Positions 17,235-25,428 of a DNA stretch of 64,000 nucleotides are shown here, one piece after another. Location: contig JBGCEH010000062.1 in NCBI GenBank assembly GCA_045106195.1, forward strand, positions 1 through 64,000, in the 5' to 3' direction. Position 1 is the first letter of the stretch, and every line of letters begins with the position of its first letter. The position numbers were made by a program, and so were the translations under genes. Source of the DNA: Granulosicoccus sp045106195 (GTDB lineage Bacteria; Pseudomonadota; Gammaproteobacteria; Granulosicoccales; Granulosicoccaceae). The notes under the pieces were generated by a model. That model had not been told where the DNA came from. It saw only the letters and a program-made list of their open reading frames with translations, and made no database searches.

Positions 17235-18143
17235 TCAGAACGTGTCCGCATCTGTGACGGCTAATGCATCCATCTCGGCATAGAACGCGTCGAGGTTTTC
17301 CTTTTGGCCGTATCGGGGGAAGCTATGCATACGCGTGTAAGGTCTGGAATTGACCTCCAGAAAGATGCAACGTTGCTCTCGATAGTCTTTTTCTATGCCT
17401 TCTTCGAAGATGACGTCGATGCCAAACAGCTTGGCATCAAACGCCTTGATGACTCTTAGGAACAGCTCTCTATTGGCGGCAGGAATGGTTGCCTGGTCAA
17501 TGATTTCTACAACACCACCCGGAGCCAACGCGACGCGATTGAACGTATAGACCCGTTCGCCGTTCAGGGGTACCGTTTCGAGTGTACGGCCTGATCTGGC
17601 CAGATAGGCAGTTGTCGCTGGGCCTTTGCTAATGGGATAGATAGTCGGGTAGAGCCCCATCTGCGTTCTGACAGCATTCTCATCATCGATCAATTTTTCA
17701 ATGTTGTCCCTGCCATTGCCGTCGACGAACGGTGGGTAACGGCGGATCACAGATACCAACTCGGTATCAGTTGCCAGAACGCGATAATTCGAGCCTAGTA
17801 AATATTGTTCGACAACGCTGCTCGGCCACCAGACTTTGACAAGAAGGGCTGCCTTCCAGAGTTCACGATAGTTATTGATCGGAAAGTGGCTGCCACGGGA
17901 AAAACCGCTGACGTCAGGTTTAATGCAAAGCGGAAAGCCGTGCTCTTTCGCAAACCGATGCGCAGTAAAGGGGTTGTAGAACAAAGCGCCTTTGGCGTGC
18001 GGCACATCGTGCTGAGCGAACATCTGGCGGGCCTGTCGCTTGGAGCGACTGGCTTTTCTGACTTGTAGCGAATTGTAGTTGCTGCAGCCTGCCATGTACT
18101 TCTGGCTGATCCAGCGATAGACCAGCGCTTTGAGGGATTTCAT
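17235..18143 (-). CDS. ATP-grasp ligase, cyanophycin synthetase/GshAB-like
   Basis: 302 aa. The sequence SKRQARQMFAQHDVPHAKG starts an ATP-grasp fold, as in the second ATP-grasp region of cyanophycin synthetase or of GshAB. FPLCIKPDVSGFSRGSHF supplies the ATP-binding Lys, VVEQYLLGSNYRVLATD the hinge, and FGIDVIFEEGI plus IFLEVNSRPYTRMHSFP the Mg-binding Glu/Asn. Such enzymes join a carboxylate to an amine through an acyl phosphate. It follows another ATP-grasp gene by 18 bp and precedes a transporter. The N-terminal domain of true cyanophycin synthetase or GshAB is missing, so it is a stand-alone ligase of unknown substrate. Confidence 0.8.
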   Translation of the reverse strand: MKSLKALVYRWISQKYMAGCSNYNSLQVRKASRSKRQARQMFAQHDVPHAKGALFYNPFTAHRFAKEHGFPLCIKPDVSGFSRGSHFPINNYRELWKAALLVKVWWPSSVVEQYLLGSNYRVLATDTELVSVIRRYPPFVDGNGRDNIEKLIDDENAVRTQMGLYPTIYPISKGPATTAYLARSGRTLETVPLNGERVYTFNRVALAPGGVVEIIDQATIPAANRELFLRVIKAFDAKLFGIDVIFEEGIEKDYREQRCIFLEVNSRPYTRMHSFPRYGQKENLDAFYAEMDALAVTDADTF

Positions 18144-18161
18144 GAATTGCCCGGACTACGG

Positions 18162-19028
18162 TTATGGCTGAGGATAGTGCTCAGGGATCTTGTTGCCACC
18201 AACGTGATGATTGGCAGCGGCACGCTTGCGGCGGCCGTACATCATCATGCTGGCAAAGATCGGCTGTGGCCTGTCAACTGGCTTGATGAGCTTGGTTGCC
18301 TGGGCAAGGCTCATCATTGACGAACGGATAAAGCGCCACTTTTGGGACCATGTGTATTCGCCATCGAGCAGGTTAATGGGCATTGGCAGGAACAGATTGA
18401 TTTCTATGACGTGAAAGTGCCCCGTGACCAGGGCGTCGAGACTATCTGCCCGCACACTCATACGGCTGATGCCGAACTTGCCGATCTGTGAAAGGTAGTT
18501 TGCAAGGAGCGCCTGTTGTTCGGCAGTGAACTGGCTGGTTATGTCAGCGTAGCGGGTGAAACGGTTATATTTGCTGTTTATCGGAAAATTTTCACTGTGG
18601 TTTATTGCCTCTGTGACCGTAAATACATCGTGTCTGTTGTCGTCGCGGTTGGCGTCGATACTGAAGAGTTCGAATTCGCGTTGTCCGGGCGCAGCTTCCT
18701 GCAGGAGATAGCGTTGAGGCTGTTCGGCAAGTTCTGACCGGAGTTGGACAAGTTGTGCCTGATCGTCTGCCCTGCGTATGCCGTGAGCGTTTTGTCCCCA
18801 TTCCGGCTTCAGAAAAACCGGAAAACTGGATGGAGTCAGGGCGTCCGAATCAATGTTTTGTGCAAGTCTCCAGCGCTCGGGGATGAGCGAATCCATAGAC
18901 AGTTTGGAGAAAACCCCTTGTTCTTCAGAGAAATAGCGGGCGTTGAGTTGCCAGTAGCGCCACGGCGCTGTCGCAATCCTTGCACAAAAAAGGATGTAGG
19001 TAACTACCATGATAATCGTGATATGCAT
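18162..19028 (-). CDS. Second ATP-grasp protein with N-terminal membrane segment
   Basis: 288 aa. Residues ~3-22 (ITIIMVVTYILFCARIA) form one membrane helix, then an ATP-grasp core: FPVFLKPEWGQNAHGIR (ATP-binding Lys), YLLQEAAPGQREFELFSID (hinge) and FHVIEINLFLPMPINLLDG (Mg-binding Glu-x-Asn). It is only distantly like the next gene's product; the pre-ATP-grasp domain seems absent or very short. It is the first gene of the ATP-grasp/ATP-grasp/MFS group. The membrane anchor suggests that the ligase works at the inner face of the membrane, near the transporter. Substrate unknown; a D-Ala-D-Ala-ligase-like or amino-acid-ligase role is possible. Confidence 0.7.
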   Translation of the reverse strand: MHITIIMVVTYILFCARIATAPWRYWQLNARYFSEEQGVFSKLSMDSLIPERWRLAQNIDSDALTPSSFPVFLKPEWGQNAHGIRRADDQAQLVQLRSELAEQPQRYLLQEAAPGQREFELFSIDANRDDNRHDVFTVTEAINHSENFPINSKYNRFTRYADITSQFTAEQQALLANYLSQIGKFGISRMSVRADSLDALVTGHFHVIEINLFLPMPINLLDGEYTWSQKWRFIRSSMMSLAQATKLIKPVDRPQPIFASMMMYGRRKRAAANHHVGGNKIPEHYPQP

Positions 19029-19859
19029 GACGTGCTACCGCCTACTCCTGTGCTTTGACTTTGGGCTTGAATTATTCCCGAGCCTAATGTTACCGCGCAT
19101 CGACGTCTTGTCGCCAGTATTGACTATTCGTATTTCTTGCAATTTCGTTACTTATTAGTGATATGGGGTTGTCGTCAAAGTTCCTGTATCCGATGTTTGA
19201 ACACAATTTTAGACTAAGGTTCCGTTGTTACACTTTCCGTCTGGCAAGGTGGTAACGGGAAACACGATCACGTGTGGATCGGCAGCCCGGCGTGTTGCTC
19301 AGGATACGAGATCGATTTTTATCGATTACGGGCTTTTTGAATGTTGCAATTAGCGTCATTCTGATGGCGGTAATATTCCCCGGATTGAGGTTTAATCGGG
19401 ATTGCCGTCAATATGATGCACTTGGCGATGCGCACCTGACATGCTCAGGCTTGTTTTTTTCGTCGGAATGTCAGTTGCTTTCGCTCCTCGAGCATTGATA
19501 TTACCGATTGATGCTTCTCATACCCAGGATTAGCGACCGAATAGACCTTGGTAACCTACATGCTCGTCCCAAAATTGGGTAGAATTGCGGGTTTACCAAG
19601 CACGGCACACTGTACGGCGAAACGTATCTGAACCTTTCACCAGGTTGGGGCTGTCCAAGACCTGACCTGGCGGGATTGTGGCAGGCATTTTGATATGTCC
19701 GGGACGATACGCAACCGTCGAGGTGTGCTTTTCGCGTTTCATCCATCTTAATTTTGTTCTTTTCTTGATTTTTTGTAGGTAACGCCCGGCGTATCCGTCT
19801 CATCTGGTCTCACCATATGGCACATCCGATACGTACTTGCGGACCAATATTCACAGAGC
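19029..19859. other. 831-bp non-coding gap upstream of fusA
   Basis: No credible gene. A 74-codon frame at 19274-19498 has no ribosome site and no recognisable protein features. The region holds an ATCGAT-TTTT-ATCGAT palindrome (around 19310-19325) and a long T-rich tract just before fusA (19745-19780). It must contain the divergent promoters of the ATP-grasp group and fusA. Confidence 0.5.
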
Positions 19860-21956
19860 GTGAGCACCAACATGACTGACCTTTCACATTACCGCAACAT
19901 TGGCATATTTGCCCACGTTGATGCGGGCAAGACCACCACCACCGAGCGTATTCTCAAGCTCACGGGCAAGATTCACAAATCCGGCGAGGTTCATGACGGT
20001 GAGGCGACCACCGACTTCATGGAGCAGGAGCAGGAGCGAGGGATTACCATTCAGTCTGCTGCTACCAGTTGCGAATGGGATGGCCACCGTTTCAATATTA
20101 TCGATACTCCCGGCCACGTGGATTTCACTATCGAGGTCTATCGCTCACTGAAAGTACTGGATGGTGGTGTGGGAGTATTCTGCGGCTCCGGTGGCGTAGA
20201 GCCTCAGTCAGAAACCAACTGGCGCTACGCCAACGACTCTGAAGTTGCTCGCGTCATCTTCGTCAACAAGCTTGACCGTATGGGAGCTGATTTCTATCGC
20301 GTGGTCAAGCAGGTCAAAGATGTTCTGGCGGCCCGTCCTCTGGTCATGGTGCTGCCTATCGGAACTGAAGATGATTTTGTCGGTGTTGTTGACCTCCTGA
20401 CCGAGAAAGCCTGGATCTGGGACGAAACGGGTAACCCGGAGAATTACTCGATCCAGGATGTGCCCGAGGACATGAAGGAAGACGTCGCGAAATGGCGAGA
20501 AGAGCTTGTTGAAACGGCTCTGGAAATGGATGATGCAGCGATGGAGCGTTATTTTGAAGGCGAAATGCCTGATATCGATACTCTTCAAAAATGTATTCGC
20601 AAAGGCACCATCAATCTGGAGTGGTTCCCGACTTTCTGCGGTTCTGCGTTCAAGAACAAAGGTATCCAGCCCATGCTTGATGGCGTGGTGTCCTATTTGC
20701 CTAGCCCGACGGAGGTTATACCGCAACCGGAAGTCGACCTCGAAGGTAACGAGACAGGCGAAGTAGCCCTTGTTGATCCTAATAAGCCTTTACGAGCGCT
20801 GGCGTTCAAGATCATGGATGACCGCTACGGCGCGCTGACCTTTATCCGGATCTATTCGGGCAAGATCGCCAAAGGTGATACGGTTCTCAATACGTTTACT
20901 GGCAAAACCGAGCGCATCGGGCGAATCGTAGAGATGCACGCCGATTCTCGCGCAGAGCTCGACTCCGCACAGGCAGGTGACATCGTCGCAGTTCTGGGTA
21001 TGAAGAACGTGCAAACAGGTCATACGCTGGCTGATCCGAAGCATCCGGCTACTCTGGAGCCCATGGTATTCCCGGATCCGGTCATCTCGATCGCTGTGTC
21101 GCCAAAAGACAAGGCAGGTAGTGAGAAGCTGGGTGTTGCTATCGGCAAGATGGTCGCAGAAGACCCTTCTTTCCGCGTTATGACTGACGAGGAAAGTGGT
21201 GAAACCATTCTCATGGGAATGGGCGAGTTGCATCTGGATATCAAGATTGACATTCTCAAGCGTACGCATGGTGTCGAAGTTGAAGTAGGCAAGCCACAAG
21301 TAGCCTACCGTGAGACCATAACGGCCTCGCTTGAAGATACCTACACACATAAGAAACAATCGGGTGGTTCAGGCCAGTACGGCCGTATCGATTACACCAT
21401 CGAGCCGGGGGAGCCGGGTACGGGTTTCGTTTTCGAGTCAAAGGTCACAGGCGGTAACGTTCCTCGCGAGTACTGGCCTGCTGTAGAAAAAGGCTTCAAG
21501 ACATCAATGGTCGAAGGTGTATTGGCGGGTTATCCGTTGCTTGACTTCCGCGTTGTGCTGAACGATGGCGCTTTTCACGCGGTCGATTCATCGGCTCTGG
21601 CTTTTGAAATTGCAGCTAAAGGTGCTTACCGGCAGTCAATTCCCAAGGCGAGCCCGCAAATCATCGAGCCTGTCATGAAGGTTGATGTTTTCACGCCTGA
21701 CGATCATGTGGGTGATGTCATTGGCGATCTGAATCGTCGCCGTGGAATGATCGCGGGCCAGGAAGCGGGTGCAACAGGCGTACGGATCAAGGCAGATGTG
21801 CCGTTGTCCGAGATGTTTGGCTACATTGGTGACTTGCGTACCATGACCTCTGGCCGTGGTCAGTTTTCAATGGAATTCAGTCATTACAGCCAGTGTCCCA
21901 AAAACGTGGCTGATGTGGTAATCAAGGAAGCTCAGGAACGCAAGGCAGCCAAGTAG
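19860..21956 (+). CDS. fusA: Translation elongation factor G (stand-alone copy)
   Basis: 698 aa. G1 is AHVDAGKTTTTERIL, G2/switch is ERGITIQSAATSC, G3 is DTPGHVDF and G4 is NKLDRMGADF; domains II-V follow and end LRTMTSGRGQFSMEFSHYS. It is full-length EF-G, which drives GTP-dependent ribosome translocation and, with RRF, recycling. The initiator is GTG at 19860 or the ATG four codons later (19872). It is not next to rpsL, rpsG or tuf, so this is a second copy or a relocated gene. GVGVFCGSGGVEPQSETNWR differs from the AVAGVEPQSETVWRQ form of classical EF-G and points to an EF-G2-type paralogue. Confidence 0.93.
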   Translation: MSTNMTDLSHYRNIGIFAHVDAGKTTTTERILKLTGKIHKSGEVHDGEATTDFMEQEQERGITIQSAATSCEWDGHRFNIIDTPGHVDFTIEVYRSLKVLDGGVGVFCGSGGVEPQSETNWRYANDSEVARVIFVNKLDRMGADFYRVVKQVKDVLAARPLVMVLPIGTEDDFVGVVDLLTEKAWIWDETGNPENYSIQDVPEDMKEDVAKWREELVETALEMDDAAMERYFEGEMPDIDTLQKCIRKGTINLEWFPTFCGSAFKNKGIQPMLDGVVSYLPSPTEVIPQPEVDLEGNETGEVALVDPNKPLRALAFKIMDDRYGALTFIRIYSGKIAKGDTVLNTFTGKTERIGRIVEMHADSRAELDSAQAGDIVAVLGMKNVQTGHTLADPKHPATLEPMVFPDPVISIAVSPKDKAGSEKLGVAIGKMVAEDPSFRVMTDEESGETILMGMGELHLDIKIDILKRTHGVEVEVGKPQVAYRETITASLEDTYTHKKQSGGSGQYGRIDYTIEPGEPGTGFVFESKVTGGNVPREYWPAVEKGFKTSMVEGVLAGYPLLDFRVVLNDGAFHAVDSSALAFEIAAKGAYRQSIPKASPQIIEPVMKVDVFTPDDHVGDVIGDLNRRRGMIAGQEAGATGVRIKADVPLSEMFGYIGDLRTMTSGRGQFSMEFSHYSQCPKNVADVVIKEAQERKAAK

Positions 21957-21967
21957 TTTGTTTTCGG

Positions 21968-21996
21968 CTCACGCAAGCCCTTTGGGTTTGCGTGAG
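21968..21996 (+). terminator. Stem-loop after fusA
   Basis: A 13-bp stem with one G-T wobble (CTCACGCAAGCCC / GGGTTTGCGTGAG) and a TTT loop, starting 11 bases after the fusA stop. No T-tract follows, so it may be a 3'-end stabiliser or processing site rather than a simple terminator. Confidence 0.6.
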
Positions 21997-22487
21997 TAAG
22001 GATCGTGCATGACCAGAGGACTTGCAGGCTATCCGGTTTCCCCGGATTTGGTTTTCGAAGTGTCAATTACATGAATCACTTGTGTATGCGATTGACAGCA
22101 TTGAAAACGGCGTTTCGTGGTCGGCTGATGACCGTGCTCTCCGGGACAACAGGCGCGTCTGTGCGGTGGACCCCCTTAGATCTATGCCCCAAGCGTCCTG
22201 ATTTCGGGCAGCTACGCTTTTGCGACGATCCTACGCTGTGCCCTCCTGTATGTCCCCGACTGGGTCCCCGACGGTGTGGAATCGATTTTTTTCATCACGG
22301 CCAACATGAGATTTGTAACCGGCGTGGTGCCTGGCTTTTCAGGTTTGTCTGTCTGTGTCAATATCGTGGACCAACCGAAGTAATCTGCCCTTTCGTTTTA
22401 ATTTAACCCGCGCATCCTGTACTGTCGTAACTAACTACTCGTTACTGCGTGTACGATATCGCCCCAAACTGCCTGAAAACTGGACTC
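21997..22487. other. ~490-bp non-coding gap before cobS
   Basis: I see no cobalamin riboswitch elements (no GCCACTG B12 box) and no plausible gene. A 133-codon Cys-rich frame at 22005-22406 has no ribosome site and looks like chance. The last ~100 bases are AT-rich and probably hold the cobST promoter. Confidence 0.45.
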
Positions 22488-23471
22488 ATGCTCGACTCTA
22501 TTTCCCAAAATGACGGTGGCAACTCCTTGCTGCCTGACACCACTGTCTCCGTCAGAGACGTATTCGGCCTCGATGTCGATTTGCAGGTGCCAGCGTATTC
22601 ACAACGTAGCGAGCGCGTTCCGGATCTGGATACCAGCTATCTGTTTGACCACCGTACAACCATGGCGATATTGGCGGGTTTCGCCAACGACTGGAGAGTG
22701 CTCATATCGGGCTTTCATGGCACCGGGAAGTCAACACATATCGAACAGGTCGCTGCCAGGTTGAACTGGCCTTGTTTGCGGATCAATCTAGACAGTCACG
22801 TCAGTCGGATAGACCTTATTGGCAAAGATGCCATCGTTCTCAAGGATGGAAAGCAGGTCACTGAGTTTCAGGATGGCATTTTACCGTGGTCTTATCAGCG
22901 CAATGTGGCGCTGGTGTTTGACGAATATGATGCTGGCCGTCCCGATGTCATGTTTGTGATTCAGCGCGTACTGGAATCAACGGGTCAGTTGACCCTGCTC
23001 GATCAAAGCCGTGTGATCAGACCACATCCGGCTTTCCGCTTTTTTGCTACAGCCAATACCGTTGGGCTGGGAGATACTACGGGTCTGTATCACGGCACGC
23101 AGCAAATCAATCAGGCACAAATGGACCGATGGTCGGTAACGACGGTACTGAATTACCTGCCGCAAGACAAGGAAACAAACGTGGTGCTGGCCAAAGCGCC
23201 GCACTTGCAAGATGATGAGGGCCGCAAGCTGGTTGAGAAAATGGTATCTCTGGCGGGCCTGACTCGCAACGCATTTCGTAACGGCGACTTAGCCACGGTA
23301 ATGAGTCCCCGTACCGTCATAACGTGGACGCAGAATCTGACCTTTTTCAAGGACGTCGGCTTGTCGCTTGAACTGGCTTTCGTCAACAAGTGCGATCCGG
23401 CAGAACGCGCTCTCATCTCGGAGCTGTATCAGCGGGTCTTTGGCGAGGAGCTGGCGGATAGTGACGGCTGA
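22488..23471 (+). CDS. cobS: CobS-type MoxR AAA+ ATPase (cobaltochelatase subunit)
   Basis: 327 aa from the ATG at 22488; a GTG at 22449 would add 13 non-conserved residues. TVSVRDVFGLDVDLQVPAYS is the CobS N-terminus. Walker A is ISGFHGTGKSTHIEQVA, Walker B is VALVFDEYDAGRPD, and ATANTVGLGDTTGLYHGT is a strongly conserved CobS stretch. With CobT it forms the ATP-driven ring of aerobic cobaltochelatase, which inserts Co2+ into hydrogenobyrinate a,c-diamide on CobN. cobN and other B12 genes are not in the window, so the partner chelatase subunit is elsewhere or the pair has another client. Confidence 0.9.
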   Translation: MLDSISQNDGGNSLLPDTTVSVRDVFGLDVDLQVPAYSQRSERVPDLDTSYLFDHRTTMAILAGFANDWRVLISGFHGTGKSTHIEQVAARLNWPCLRINLDSHVSRIDLIGKDAIVLKDGKQVTEFQDGILPWSYQRNVALVFDEYDAGRPDVMFVIQRVLESTGQLTLLDQSRVIRPHPAFRFFATANTVGLGDTTGLYHGTQQINQAQMDRWSVTTVLNYLPQDKETNVVLAKAPHLQDDEGRKLVEKMVSLAGLTRNAFRNGDLATVMSPRTVITWTQNLTFFKDVGLSLELAFVNKCDPAERALISELYQRVFGEELADSDG

Positions 23472-25365
23472 CAAGCATCCGCACCAGATAGGTGAGGTCA
23501 AACCCAAGGGGGACGAACTTCCAGCGCCTCTGAGTCAGGGGTTCAAGTCATCGACAGGCGCTTGCGCCCGTGCCATATCCAGAGACCAATCCATCGACAT
23601 CACATTCGATGAAAAGGCATCAGATGTAGAAGGTATGGTACTACCGGAGATTCCGGTAGATGCGACATTGAAGGAGCGCCTGGAGACGCGTGGGCGAAGC
23701 GATGGTATTGCCTTGCATCGGCAGTACCATGATCCGATTACTCATCGACGTTACCAACCGTCTACCGATACCTCGCAACGCCTTTACCACATGGCTGAGC
23801 AGGCACGTGTTGAGTTGTTGGGAAGCACTGTGCTTGAAGGCGTGGGGCGAAATCTGGATGCAGCACTTGATGGTCGATATCAGTTGCTTCTCGATACAGT
23901 CAGAAAACCTGTCATTGAGCTTGGAGAAGCCTCCGAGCCGCGCCTCGGTATCGATCACGCTTTGTCCTTGTACCTTCGTGAACAACTGGGTCATCGCCCG
24001 CTACCGCCTGCCGCGGCCGAGGTTTTGTCTGATTGGCGCGAATGGCTGGAAAGCGATGTGCAGGCCAAGTTTGTTCGTGCCGGATTTGATATCAACGATC
24101 AGGCAAGCTTTGCCACAGCGCTGGGACGGTTGCTGCGTTCGCTGGAACTTGATGACGGCGACGACAGCGATGCACAGGATGAGCTGGATGACAATGACAA
24201 GCCGCCTGACGAGCAATCTGTGGAAGACGATGACTCGGACACGAGTGATTCAGACAGCACCTCTATGCAAGAGGATGGTGAGTCGGACACGGTCGACGAT
24301 GATGGCAGTGCGGAGGATGCCAGCGATACGGTTGAGCCGGATGATGACATGCCTGAAAACAGTTCGGAGAACGCAGGCAGCGAATGGCGAGCTACTGCCG
24401 GAGACGCTATCAAGCGTGACATTAATGACTATCACGTTTATACCCGCGAATTTGATGAAGTCATAAAACCATCAGATCTTTGTAGCGAGGAAGAGCTGTT
24501 GCGTTTGCGACAGACACTGGATACGCATATCGGGGATTTACAGCGTTCGGTGGGTCGATTCGCCAACAGGCTGCAACGCGTGTTGATGGCGCAGCAGCAG
24601 CGCTCCTGGGAATTCAATCTGGAAGAAGGGCAGTTGGACACGGCAAGGCTGGTTCGTGTTCTAACCGAGCCTATGATGCCGCTAACGTTTAAACAGGAAT
24701 CAGAAACGCCGTTTCGCGATACGATAGTGACATTATTGCTTGATAACTCGGGCTCCATGCATGGCCGATCAATTCGGGTAGCAGCGGTCTGTGCAGATAT
24801 TCTTTCGACCACGCTTGAACGTTGCGGTGTGCGGGTGGAGATATTGGGTTTCACGACATGCGCCTGGAAGGGCGGAAAGTCGCGTGAACGATGGGTCGCC
24901 AACGGCTATCCGGTCAATCCCGGTCGCCTGAACGATCTTAGGCATATTATCTACAAATCTGCTGATACCCCTAGACGACATTCGCGTGCCAATCTCGGGC
25001 TCATGATGCGCAAGGGACTGCTCAAGGAGAACATTGATGGCGAAGCCCTGATGTGGGCGTACAACCGTTTGCTGCAACGGACAGAGCAGCGACGTATTCT
25101 CATGATGATTTCAGATGGTGCGCCCATCGATGATTCAACTTTATCGACCAATCCAGGTCGATTTCTTGAAAAACATCTTCGTCATACTATTGCGCAAATA
25201 GAGCGAAAGGATGATGTCGAGCTTGTGGCGATCGGTATTGGACATGACGTTCGCCAGTACTACTCACGTGCAACCACCATTCATGATGTCTCTCAACTGG
25301 CCGATGTCATGACAAGCCAATTGGTGGAGCTTTTTTCAACCAGCCGGACGCAAACGCCTCGGTGA
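23461..25365 (+). CDS. cobT: CobT-type VWA protein (cobaltochelatase subunit)
   Basis: 634 aa from GTG at 23461, overlapping the cobS stop by 11 bases; GAGGAG lies 10 bases upstream. The open frame continues back to 23368 but that part lies inside cobS. The N-terminal half is CobT-like, with a long Asp/Glu/Ser-rich linker at ~240-325. The C-terminal von Willebrand A domain has the metal-adhesion motif LLLDNSGSMHGR and LMMISDGAPIDDS. CobT links the CobS ring to CobN. The acidic linker is typical of CobT. Confidence 0.9.
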   Translation: MTADKHPHQIGEVKPKGDELPAPLSQGFKSSTGACARAISRDQSIDITFDEKASDVEGMVLPEIPVDATLKERLETRGRSDGIALHRQYHDPITHRRYQPSTDTSQRLYHMAEQARVELLGSTVLEGVGRNLDAALDGRYQLLLDTVRKPVIELGEASEPRLGIDHALSLYLREQLGHRPLPPAAAEVLSDWREWLESDVQAKFVRAGFDINDQASFATALGRLLRSLELDDGDDSDAQDELDDNDKPPDEQSVEDDDSDTSDSDSTSMQEDGESDTVDDDGSAEDASDTVEPDDDMPENSSENAGSEWRATAGDAIKRDINDYHVYTREFDEVIKPSDLCSEEELLRLRQTLDTHIGDLQRSVGRFANRLQRVLMAQQQRSWEFNLEEGQLDTARLVRVLTEPMMPLTFKQESETPFRDTIVTLLLDNSGSMHGRSIRVAAVCADILSTTLERCGVRVEILGFTTCAWKGGKSRERWVANGYPVNPGRLNDLRHIIYKSADTPRRHSRANLGLMMRKGLLKENIDGEALMWAYNRLLQRTEQRRILMMISDGAPIDDSTLSTNPGRFLEKHLRHTIAQIERKDDVELVAIGIGHDVRQYYSRATTIHDVSQLADVMTSQLVELFSTSRTQTPR

Positions 25366-25428
25366 AGCTGATTGAAAGCCTGAATGTTTGTATCCGGCAT
25401 GCAGGCATGCTCGTCTTTGTTGCCTCGT

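Noticed and set aside
19274..19498. 74-codon open frame upstream of fusA
   Set aside because: GTG start without ribosome site and no family pattern; one hydrophobic stretch alone is not enough.
22005..22406. 133-codon open frame between fusA and cobS
   Set aside because: Cys/Pro/Arg-rich composition without domain features, no ribosome site; looks like chance coding in a GC-containing spacer.
21997..22487. Cobalamin riboswitch before cobS
   Set aside because: No B12-box or matching stems could be found by eye.
23368..23460. Longer start of the CobT frame inside cobS
   Set aside because: The extension overlaps 93 more bases of cobS and is unlike CobT; GTG 23461 has a good ribosome site.
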